The notes beneath the pieces are model-generated. The model saw only the letters and a program-made list of their open reading frames with translations. It was not told the DNA's origin and did no database searches. This document shows, one piece after another, positions 1 through 8,518 of a stretch of 27,321 nt of DNA; position 1 is the stretch's first letter, and every line of letters starts with the position of its first letter. The translations under genes were made by a program, and so were the position numbers. Source of the stretch: Phytophthora quininea (Eukaryota > Oomycota > Peronosporomycetes > Peronosporales > Peronosporaceae); assembly GCA_011947345.1 (NCBI GenBank), contig JAAVTG010000445.1, positions 1-27,321 of the forward strand. Reading direction: 5' to 3'.

Positions 1-1459
1 ATGGACATTAAATCATCACGAGCGTTCGACCAATAAAGACCACTACCTCTGACTACGCGAAAAAAGGCTTCAGAGAGTCTAATACCTGCATAGCGGCTTT
101 TAATTCTTCTTTTTCCTGTTCGCGATTGGACGTGCTGCTCTTGTCAGACCCAAAATCCCCGCTAGCTGTTTTTATTGCTGTGCTTCGTTGATCCGAAATG
201 CGTACTCTTCGGATTAGGCCGTCTATCTGTCAGCGCTGAATGAGATTCATGCAGAAGAACTTGAAGTTGCCGTGGATTATAAATCTCCTGTCATGCCACT
301 TCATTAAGTGAGAGCAGTATTCGGTCAAGCTGTACTCATGCATTCTGCGCTCGCTTTCATTAAACGGGTTGAGGCCCCCATGACCGTCTGGGAATAGCGT
401 AGGGAAACAATTTTGCATTAAGGTATTAGTTTCATACTCGTTTATCGGATCTGCATTACGGTGAAGCTCGCCAATTGAGGAATTTGCGTTTGCTCCTATA
501 CCAACAACCCCCATCATACGTTCTAACTCACTTGTCTTATCACCTTGATTCCCTTCAAGCTCATACGGCTCTGTCATGCTTTCCATTATATCTCGCTCGC
601 AGCATTCGTCTTCTGTGTCGTGTACAATTCCCACTTCCGCTGAGATCTGAGATTTACCATCGCTATTCCCAGCACAGTGACTTTCAGCAGAACAGGTGTC
701 GGCTGTTATCTCGCAGCTCGGCGATTGCGCTAATGAATCCGTATCGTCGTAGCTTTGCAATGGCGTGATAGAGCCCGCCGTAATTTGTGTAGCAATATGA
801 CCTGTTGCCCTACCTGCTAATTCATCAGCTTCGTTCACCTGAAGACGTTCTCCTTGTAGCTCTCGCACTTCTTCATCGTTTAAAGAGATCGTAGGCACAT
901 CACTATCAGCGTCAAAGCTTTCTAACTCTCGAAGGTTGTCTTCGAATATTGTCACGTGAGCGTAGAGCGGGTTATTTAGAATCAACTTAGTGCATCCCGA
1001 ACCAAGTGAGGTCGCACCCTAAAGTATTTTGTCGTCGACGAAGATCTAGAGGCAAGGAATACGACACCACAGTCTTTTAACGGGCGAGGAAGTTCACGAA
1101 CTACCTCACCGGGTTCGTTCCAGTAATTTATAGCATTGCCTTTGGTAAACTCTTGTCCATCTCTATACAGATTTACGCACGTTGTAAAGCAAATTCCGAG
1201 CCCTATGAGCCTTGCTTCTATTCGATTCAGTTGCATGAGAACTTCAGGAACCGCTGCAATACGAAACCCGCTACACCTCGAGAATTTCGGCGTCGTTTTA
1301 GCTCGCAGTGCTCCAATACATCTGCTACAAAGCCAAATGGATGTGGCGATATCGGCACCCCTGTTTACCAGGCCTTCAGCAATTATTTCAACCTCTCCGA
1401 GGTCGTTTCGGAGAGGAGCAAAAATCAGAATTTGGATCGTATGTTTTTAAGACAGCTTG
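1..1459 (-). pseudogene. Helitron replicase/helicase gene, N-terminal part (DUF6570 + Helitron_like_N)
   Basis: Protein of a rolling-circle Helitron transposon, read leftward and cut by the window start. The segment at about 1459-982 has the DUF6570 pattern: a Cys-rich stretch (WLCSRCIGALRAKTTPKFS), then LNRIEARLIGLGI and a VRPHLVRDAL end. It continues at 985-233 with NNPLYAHVTI, an acidic linker, then the start of the Helitron_like_N domain (LFPDGHGG, EYCSHLMKWHDRRFIIHGNF). Below 230 it continues with RRVRISDQRS and, near the edge, VRGSGLYWSNARDDL, which is typical of the Rep part in this family. Breaks: one base missing near 984-985, an in-frame TGA at 230-232, and one base missing in the A-run at 60-65 (+ strand). 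The Rep HUH motif and the helicase would lie left of the window. Family assignment is from recognised motifs; whether the element is active is unknown. Confidence 0.8.
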
Positions 1460-1578
1460 AGAGGCATTTGCAAGCTCGCCGCAGCTCCCATATTCGAGTC
1501 AGAGGCTCGTCAATGGAAGCAAAAATGCTGCAAACATCTTTGTTTAGTGAAATACTCGCAAGTTATCAACTAATCAAG

Positions 1579-2040
1579 CTACTTGCCTTCTTTATCGGCT
1601 TCAAAGTCGTCTTGTTCACTTGTGTTTAGCCGGCTTTTTCTGCGCTTGATAGTTCGAGGTAGCATCTGCGCAGCATTTCTCTTTCTTGTTTCTGTCTGAC
1701 GTGTTATCCTCGCGAGGGCTCGTTCTTGCTCTGCCACTTCGAGCGACGTAGTTGCTTTAGCGCGGCACTCCTCATCTCGGCTTACCACTTGTGTGGCCAG
1801 CGTCTTCAAAGCTCTTCTTGCCGCCTTAACACGACGCTGCTGTTTTTGGCTTTCCCCATACTGCACGCGCTGTCGGCGTAAAAATGTGAAATAAGCTTGA
1901 TCGGGGGTCGTGAATGCCTGGCAATCCAACACTTCGGCTGATTCAAACGATGCAACTCTAGTTTCAACTTGAAGTAAAACATCCATGTGTGGATGTGTGT
2001 GGCGCAAAGATCGAAGGGCGGGCAGACAGATAATGAGCAA
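1579..2040 (-). CDS. Basic, Arg/Lys/Glu-rich ORF, probable 5' end of the Helitron protein
   Basis: Open frame of 153 codons just upstream of the DUF6570 segment and on the same strand. It is rich in R, K, E and Q (runs such as RRQRVQYGESQKQQRRVKAARR) and ends in a basic patch (RTIKRRKSRLN) that could be a nuclear localisation signal. Oomycete Helitron proteins often start with charged, repetitive sequence before DUF6570, so it is probably the N-terminal extension of the same protein. It is separated from that segment by stops between 1460 and 1578, where a short intron or further indels would be needed. The 5' part overlaps the possible 3' end of the SET gene. No independent function is recognised. 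Confidence 0.35.
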   Translation of the reverse strand: MLIICLPALRSLRHTHPHMDVLLQVETRVASFESAEVLDCQAFTTPDQAYFTFLRRQRVQYGESQKQQRRVKAARRALKTLATQVVSRDEECRAKATTSLEVAEQERALARITRQTETRKRNAAQMLPRTIKRRKSRLNTSEQDDFEADKEGK

Positions 2041-3309
2041 CTAAAACAGCAAACAATGGTAGGAGCTTTCTCCATAGCTTTTCTGAAGGGAGAGCATTGC
2101 ATTTTGACATGATTGTGGGCGCTACAAACGCGATGTAGGGAAATTCTAAAATAAATCCCCTGCAGTTAGCTGCTAAGCACAAACATTTCTGTATGTTATA
2201 TGAAGTAGAAAATTTGTTAGTTCAACCCAGTTGTTCAGATGATACTCAGTTCTTACCACCTTGGCTTCCTCACCGGCGCTCTCACGGTACTGGAATGTGA
2301 TTTCTTCGCCTTGATCAATGTCACGTGCCGCAAACAATCCGCAACAGGTTTCACCAGCAACTTCCCAACGTTCCATCTTGCAATTTGGTTCGCAGGAATG
2401 GTTAGCGAATCTGGCGGTCCCTCCAACATGGCGTGCATCGATGATCTCCGTCGTAGATACTGCCAAGCCGCAGAATCGCTTAGCGTGGACAGTACCCTGG
2501 AGCTAGGAAGTATGTAATTTCAGACCGTGACAGCGTCAAATAGCACGTTGGAGTACAAACCTTCTTTTCGCGGAGCAAATATTCCGTGGTGGTGATGACT
2601 TCACCAACATATTGAGCAACTAACTGCTCCTGGCAAATGAATTCATCCGCAAAGAGAGAAATCCCTTTCCGACCACGTTGCGCAGGCACAATAACGCTTG
2701 CTGGCCATCTTGCATGCGCTGATTTCCGCAGTGCTCACCAGTAGCACAATGCCCTCGAACACACTCTGTTTTTGACTAAGAATTTGTTACAATCACACAA
2801 GCCAATTCACTTACGACAAAACAACGTACTGCGCGGTTTAGACAGTCTATGCTGCACGTTTCACTGCATCCCGCCAACACTCACATTGGCATTGAGGAAT
2901 TTCATCCTGTACAGTACAAATAACAGTTTAAATGCTTGTACAGCCGTATAACTAAACAACGTACTTCTTCGAGCTGATGCTTCGGCCTTCCGACATATAC
3001 ATTCTGCTTGACATCGTTATACTCGGCAAATGCCTCAAGAACCGAACGTGATGCATCATCATGCTACAACAAACCACTCTTAAATAGGTAACCACGCGGT
3101 ACACGACGACCAAACAATTGCTCACGTTAACTGGTGTCCACTCTAAACACTGTTCAGCATCTTCTCCTCGGACCAAAAATGGCTCGAGTTTCAGCTGCTT
3201 CTGTATTTTCCTTGGCATCGCCTTCCTTCCAGGTGAAAACGAAAGTAGCTCCTACGCAGATCTTTTCCAGTAGGGATGGAACGTCGAAAATCTTTGCGAA
3301 AGCGTTGAG
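1964..3309 (-). CDS. Histone-lysine N-methyltransferase, AWS-SET-post-SET type (SETD2/ASH1/NSD-like)
   Basis: Nuclear enzyme that would methylate a histone lysine; the AWS-SET-post-SET order points to the H3K36 group. Exons and introns can be followed: exon ending EWTPVN at 3126; intron 3064-3125; exon 2965-3063 (HDDASRSVLEAFAEYNDV...); intron 2907-2964; AWS exon 2815-2906 (CSETCSIDCLNRAVRC); very short intron 2776-2814; exon 2561-2775 (CATGEHCGNQRMQ, then GRKGISLFADEFI and AQYVGEVI); intron 2497-2560; exon 2257-2496 with IIDARHVGGTARFANHSCEP and GEEITFQY; intron 2189-2256; last exon from 2188 with post-SET CLCLAANCRG. NHSCEPN (SAM/lysine pocket), the final Tyr of FQY and the zinc cysteines are all present. 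One base is missing near 2710-2711 and near 2876-2877, and probably two in the A-run 3175-3179. The true start and the stop after the post-SET (open to 1964) are uncertain. Confidence 0.82.
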
Positions 3310-3662
3310 TTACAGCAAATTCAATGATGACGACACGTGGTACACTAACTAAGCTTCTCGTTGACGCAGCCGCGAGAGAATCAACGCTCTTCACAGCAGT
3401 AACTACAGCAGAAGTCATCTCCTTTATTTAATGATCTTGAATCACGTTTTGCGCACCTTACAGACAGCAGAAAAACAAACCAGACCTCCAAAGAGCAACT
3501 TTGATTCAAACTTCCTTCCGCTACTTTCTCCTTCTCTTCCTACGCATGCATCGTTCAATTATAACCCGTTCTCACTACGGTAAGTGAACACGGCGTGACC
3601 TACTCCTCGTGGCAGCACGCTTGTAACGATATACACACTCTTTGGGGCGACCACCAATCCAG
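3310..3662. other. Intergenic or unresolved 5' region of the SET gene
   Basis: No recognisable gene. A minus-strand open stretch beginning with ATG at 3418 could hold the first exon of the SET gene, but it is not in frame with the next segment and shows no domain. The rest is AT-richer spacer before the stop codon of the neighbouring minus-strand gene at 3663. Confidence 0.4.
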
Positions 3663-4339
3663 TTACAGTGGGCCGGAGGCATTGCTGCGCGTGCGGATTC
3701 CGACATTCTCACCTGGCCCCTCGTTTTCGCGCTCCATGGTCACATCTTCGTCATCTTCGTCGCCGGTATCCGAGCTCAGATTGAGTGCGGTGGGTTCTTC
3801 CGTCCTCGCTTTCGCCTTCTTCTTGCCAGCCGAGCGAGGTGCCTTGCGCTTAGTAACGATGGGAGCAGCCACTTCGACGATCTTTTCGGTGTTACCGCGC
3901 TCGAATTGGACGTTGCCCTTGGCGATATCAGCATAGAAACCGACTCCATCGACTTGGCGCAGTTCGTACAAAGTTCCGGGGCGAAAAAGCATGTACGTCT
4001 TGCCGCTGGAGCTTCTGCTGGACTTGTCGAGTTTCGCGTCCCAAACCGTGATCTGCGCGATATACGGCTTTCGCTTCACCATCGTGAGCTCGGCCAAGGC
4101 CTCGACGGTGGAGTCGAAGAACGCACGCTGATTAGCGTCGATGAACGTCACACGAGTTCCATGGTCGCCTTTCACTCGCTCGGACGTCCAGCAGGTCATC
4201 TTCACGGTAACGCTCACATCCGGCTCAGGATTCGCCGTCTCGATGAACTCGCGGAAGTCTGCCACCGACGAAAAAAATTCAACGCTTCTTCCTCCTTTTG
4301 CCTCAAGACCTCCTTGCGGGTTGCTTCCAGTAGATCCAT
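3663..4339 (-). CDS. Conserved-looking protein of unknown function with basic C-terminal tail
   Basis: About 225 residues once one break is allowed. The start is chosen at 4337-4339 because ATG lies in a strong context (GCCGCCATGG) and a core-promoter match lies about 60-70 nt upstream. The N-terminus is helical and charged (MDLLEATRKEVLRQKEEEAL). The frame then changes at the A7 run 4271-4277 (+ strand), where an eighth base would continue into SSVADFREFIETANPEPDV. The middle (VTVKMTCWTSERVKGD, GTRVTFIDANQRAFFD, KPYIAQITVWDAKLD, TYMLFRPGTLYELR) has alternating beta-strand character that could be an OB-like or similar barrel, but I do not recognise the family. The C-terminus has a nuclear-localisation-like KRKAPRSAGKKKAKAR and an acidic stretch (SSDTGDEDDEDV), suggesting a nuclear protein. 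No function is assigned. Confidence 0.65.
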
Positions 4340-4397
4340 GGCGGCACAGCTGCACTTGAGCCCGTAGAGGTTTGGTTCGACTTGGCTCCGAGGTTGG

Positions 4398-4412
4398 CGA
4401 ATTGAAAGTGAG
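4398..4412 (-). promoter_or_regulatory. Oomycete-like core promoter (Inr + FPR)
   Basis: On the minus strand the site reads CTCACTTTCAATTCG, close to the oomycete initiator (YTCAYTYY) followed directly by a flanking promoter element (CAWTTY-like). It lies 59-73 nt upstream of the ATG at 4339, in the usual range for short oomycete 5' UTRs. It supports that start codon. Confidence 0.4.
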
Positions 4413-5070
4413 TCCGATAAAACACAATCGATGAATGCCATGCTTTTCCCCGTCAAGAATCTCATTTACAGCATGCGCGCCCGGGAATGCAGCCACATCG
4501 CCCATCTGCAACTCACGCAAGTTCAATGCTACCCCACAGAGCTCAAAGGTACTCGACGCGGCTGACTTCCTGCTCGCTTTCGAAATCCTAGCAATGCATA
4601 ACACTATATTTTCACTACCAATTGCCCGTGAGTACACTCATCCCAACACTAAGATATAGCAGAAAATGCGTTCAATGTTCTTCGCTACGCCTTGCGTCAC
4701 ATCCAAGATTCCACGAACTCTTGTTTCTGCTATACTACTGTGGTGCAGAACGTAGCTAGACTACTTCGTAAAAGTGAGTACAGAATTTTATCGCAGGAAG
4801 CTCATCATCGCGCACGTGCATTCTGCTATGAAGCCCAAAGCAAACCTTCCACGCCTAAATCGAAAGCTGTTAATGCAAAAGAAGAACAATTAGCAGGAAA
4901 CCATCAACAGACGCCACTAATCATTTTTCTGCTATCTTTATGCATACGATTAGCAACTGAACATGTACATACTACTTTCGAGAAGACAACCCACCAAAAC
5001 AACATCACATCATGTATTTTCTTCAGCTGCTTACTGGAACCTGTGAACACCGTATCTCCACGCCGTGCTA
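4413..5070. other. Intergenic stretch, nothing recognised
   Basis: Open frames on both strands here lack any domain or coding-like pattern. The interval separates two minus-strand genes; part may be the 3' UTR of the 5071-5514 gene. Confidence 0.5.
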
Positions 5071-5514
5071 TCACTCTTCACATCCGCGAATCCACTCCGA
5101 TCCTTGGCTGCCACCATCGCTGTCGTCGTCGATCACGACCACTTCAGGCGCCTCCCCAGTGTTCTCAGGCGTGTCCACGCCGCTTGAACTTGAACTTGAT
5201 CTGTGCTGTCGGGATCGATCATCTCTTAGTACAGCCTCCAAGCGAGCCGCATGTTCCCGACGTCGCATGACACGATCATTGACTATAGCATCACAGGTGT
5301 CTCTCAGCCAGATACCGTCGATGGCATCAGCCTCACGTTTGGCTGCCTTGTAGCGTACATGCCTGCTTCCATTGGCGTGCACGGCAGCCTGGACGACTCT
5401 GGTGTTAGCGCCATGGAGCGTCCGGAGCCTGTGGAGCTCCTGGTGCGCAGCAATAAGTGCCCTAGAAGTGTCTTGTTCGGCCGTCCGAGCTAGCTGGCGT
5501 CTATCGTCCTCCAT
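5071..5514 (-). CDS. Small charged coiled-coil protein with a SUMO-interaction-like tail, function unknown
   Basis: Uninterrupted 147-codon frame from ATG at 5514 to TGA. It is Arg/Ala/His/Glu-rich and predicted largely helical (EDDRRQLARTAEQDTSRALI, REHAARLEAVLRDDRSR), then a Ser run, then EVVVIDDDSDGG. Three aliphatics followed by acidic residues match a SUMO-interaction motif. A core-promoter-like site lies just upstream. No family is recognised. It could be a small nuclear protein or a transposon-associated ORF; its intactness and promoter favour a real gene. Confidence 0.5.
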   Translation of the reverse strand: MEDDRRQLARTAEQDTSRALIAAHQELHRLRTLHGANTRVVQAAVHANGSRHVRYKAAKREADAIDGIWLRDTCDAIVNDRVMRRREHAARLEAVLRDDRSRQHRSSSSSSGVDTPENTGEAPEVVVIDDDSDGGSQGSEWIRGCEE

Positions 5515-5516
5515 TC

Positions 5517-5536
5517 GGCAAATTCAGTTGTGAGCC
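5517..5536 (-). promoter_or_regulatory. Possible Inr/FPR core promoter
   Basis: Minus-strand GGCTCACAACTGAATTTGCC has a GCTCA initiator start and an AATTTGCC flanking element in the right order. It is immediately upstream of the ATG at 5514. The Inr half is imperfect (CACAAC in place of CATTYY). Confidence 0.3.
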
Positions 5537-5679
5537 GCGCTGTTGTCTGTTCACACTCCCTATGAAATGTTACAGCCATCTATAGTCCTATCATTTGTTT
5601 GTATACTCCACACGACCCTGCCTACTGCAATTCAATGGCACGCCGTTGGAGGCTTCACGCCACTCCGAACAGCTTAGTT

Positions 5680-6240
5680 CTCCTGTTTAGGACACAACGC
5701 GCGCACACATGTTAGCCAAGCTGACCACTATCCCGCAGTACACCACACGCACCGAAATACATCGGCTCTCCGTGCTTGCGAACCATTTGCCAGGATGTGC
5801 CGTTACAACGTTATATCCAGCGGCTTGCAGCACGCAACGCTATGCTCGAACGGCTGCATACTCGGGGACCTCCACATTAGCTGAACAGCTACGGCTCTCC
5901 TGTTTAGGACATACGACACACACACATGTTAGCCAAGCGTATCAAATCGCGCAGTACGACGCATGCACCTAAATACCTTCGTAGTCTGCGCTTCGCCTTG
6001 CCAGCTTCTGCCACGTCGTGCCGCCATCATATCATTTCCCTCGGGCGATACCCGAACTGGTACACGTGCCGAGTGCCTCCACACCAGTCTTGCGAGCTAC
6101 CGTGCTACAGTTCACTACAACGAACGCACACGTACAGGTTAGCGAGCATTAAACCACATCGTGCAGCACACCCCACGCACCAATATCCACCCCGACAAAA
6201 TGGCTTGCATGTCCCCTCACAGCACGCGACGCTGGATCCG
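5680..6240. repeat. Diverged tandem repeat, period about 217 bp, roughly 2.5 copies
   Basis: The block TCCTGTTTAG...ACATGTTAGCCAAGC occurs at about 5681-5720 and again at 5898-5938, exactly 217 bp apart. A third, weaker copy (ACAGGTTAGCGAGC) begins at 6134, 210 bp further. Each is followed by a similar GCAGTACnnCnCnnGCACC segment. Copies are substantially diverged. The plus-strand open frames across it are by-products. Confidence 0.65.
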
Positions 6241-7139
6241 ACCTGGAACATGCGCTGAGCGCCGATTCTGTGTGTGGTGGCGACTGTTCAGCCACCACCT
6301 AACCTAAAACAAACGTGGATATCAGTGCACTCCTGCATACTTTTTACCAGCGCCGTACGTCACTCAAATCTTATAGTGTATCGGCTTCCACGTCTGCTCG
6401 CCCTGATTTGTGCTTAATCGGCTTGCCCGAACTCCTATTAAAGGACTGCTCCTTTTACGGGATCAGACACAGCTGGAATCATTCTGCCGCAAATCTTGCC
6501 TAAACATGCATGTTTACCTGATCAATCACTCACGCATAGAAACGTGCCCCAACAGAGTTCCATAAAAAGTTGACCCGACTTTACTGACTGTTAGCCTCTT
6601 CGAGGGAGGTGACTTTTCCGTTTTCCTGTTTGAAGGGTAACACATGTGATATTTGATGTCCTTAAACCGCAGGGAATTTTCGCCCGAAATCGCCCCCAGA
6701 GACGCTATGATAAAACCTTACCCCTAACCTTTTTATCAATTTTATCAGATGTCTTTGTAAAAGGGTAAATGAAGTAGTAAAAGGAGTTCATTATAGGGGG
6801 CTATGCCCCAATTATATAGAAACTTCTAGTTGCTCAGTAGACTCGTGAGTCTGGCTTTGTGATCGATTTTCGGCAGCGTCTGCAACGGGCTTTCCCATGA
6901 AGTGGTCATAATGTTCAGCGGTGATCATTTGAAAAAGTCACTGAGTTGGTCAGCACTCCTCTTGCCATTTACAGTCGCAAGCCCACAGTGCACCATCGCT
7001 TTTTTGTTTGCGTACGTGAGGTTACCTCTTTTGGTTCGCCTGCAAACTGACGTCACGGACAGCTTCTGCAGCAAGTTTTAAGTAGAACGATTTGCCCGAA
7101 TTGTACAGAGATCATACAGCACAATATTTAAACGAACAA
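6241..7139. other. AT-rich spacer / transposon flank
   Basis: No gene recognised. The minus strand after 7140 shows a GTAAGT that could be a donor site at the end of the transposase segment. Below that, short unconnected open stretches may be decayed transposase 3' sequence. No terminal inverted repeat or target-site duplication could be identified by eye. Confidence 0.4.
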
Positions 7140-8040
7140 AAATTGATATATAGCTCAACTTACGGGGTACGGTATCAGGAACACCTCGAATAGGATAGCT
7201 GCAGCTCGAATTGAAAAGAAAAAATCATCATAGGGATTCCAAGTCGAGCAGAGCTCCCACCAAGTAGCAGTCCTACTATCGTCATTCCAGCTGTACCATC
7301 TACGACGTCTGTGCAGCGGATGCGTTTATCACTTTTAAATCTCAGCGTTTCGCCAATGTCCGTATCGACAATGAAGTGAGTCTCATCAATATTTACCATT
7401 TGAATATGGGTAAACACCGCTCTTCAAAAACCTTTTCGACGCGCCCATGTGGAATGCCACTTCTTTTCAATCTGTAGTTGTTTTTGAGGGCCGAGCTGTT
7501 TTTTTACCGGCTTGAAACTATCTTAAAAAGTTTGCACCCAGCGAATGTTAAGCCAATCGTTAAGCGAAATGTCTGATCCAGGTGGAGTGAATTTCCTCGT
7601 GTACTCAACGTGTTTAGAGTTTGTCAGTATATACTGGGCAATACTCACTATCATCGATGGCGACATCTTTAATCCGGTTTTCCGCAGCCGGCGAAACTCT
7701 TCCAGAATTTCCTCATGTAGCCAAGCTGACCGAGGGTCTCGTCGACGGCCACGACCCGGCAACTCATTGAGCATGACGTGCTTCCTTATTCCAGGTTGTA
7801 TTGCCTGGACCGACATGCGACTTGTTGGTTCAGCACATGCTGCTAAAAGCCGCTCCCGGTTGTCCCACCAGCGCGAAGCTTTCGTGTAGTTTGCTGAAGC
7901 GGATGCAATCCGAAAACAACCAGGAAAGGCGTCAATTGCGCGCTTGAAAAGAAAGTGCGAGCTCTTGTCGTTTGTTGTGATCATCCACTTGACAACAGCA
8001 ACGTGCTCTTGCTTTGTCGCGACATGTTGAACCTATCGCT
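7140..8040 (-). pseudogene. Decayed DDE transposase (Tc1/mariner-pogo-like oomycete family)
   Basis: Two minus-strand pieces. The N-terminal piece, about 8027-7523, has a helix-turn-helix-like DNA-binding region: KWMITTNDKSSHFLFKRAI, then ASRWWDNRERLLA, RRRDPRSAWLHEEILEEFRR and a terminal WVQTF-like helix. The second piece, 7417-7140, carries the first catalytic Asp in MVNIDETHFIVD, then GMTIVGLLLGG, GIPMMIF and, one frame over, YPIRGVPD. This is the order seen in DDE transposases of this type. The two pieces are separated by indels around 7420-7520, there are stops upstream of the first piece, and the remaining catalytic D and E are not found, so it is not functional. Confidence 0.65.
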
Positions 8041-8385
8041 TGTGCTTTCCCGGAGTGCTTGGTACTTCATCTTGCACGACTGGTGCAACTTCAGTTGAAG
8101 TGGCTACAGGGACGCACAACCCGTCGGTGTCGTCGACCCCGTGCAAGTCTCGCTGCTGGCTGTCGGCTAAACGTCTAGCCCGCTCCATTGCGGTACGGAC
8201 GACTGCTGTTTTCCGTATCCAGTTGATGCACAGACGCAGAAGGCGAAGTTGTAGCAGCGCGAGAGCTTGAGTCTCGCGCGGACTGCACAGTAATACGGCA
8301 AAGGCGGTTGGGGAGGTCGTACAAGGCTTGGAGAATGTTCGTGAGTGGATGAACTTGACTTCTCGTACTCTGCCGCTCTACCGCA

Positions 8386-8463
8386 AATAGTGTTAGTTTT
8401 TTTCTGGCTTTCCAGTCTCACACAAATTAGAGATACTAACTCTAAATGAAAACTAACACTATT
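8386..8463. repeat. Perfect 15-bp inverted repeat with 48-bp spacer
   Basis: AATAGTGTTAGTTTT at 8386-8400 is exactly inverted at 8449-8463. It lies between the DDE transposase remnant and the Crypton 3' end, so it could be a miniature element or a leftover terminal repeat. No flanking duplication was identified. Confidence 0.7.
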
Positions 8464-8518
8464 CACTTATCTGACAAATTCGTAGGATTTTAAAGTTACG
8501 CAATATGATTAGATGATA

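Noticed and set aside
1136..1629. Plus-strand open frames of 104 and 158 codons
   Set aside because: They are antisense to the DUF6570 coding sequence of the Helitron and show no domain.
3595..4367. Plus-strand open frames of 113 and 241 codons
   Set aside because: Antisense shadows of the 3663-4339 gene, whose strand is supported by promoter, start context and tail composition.
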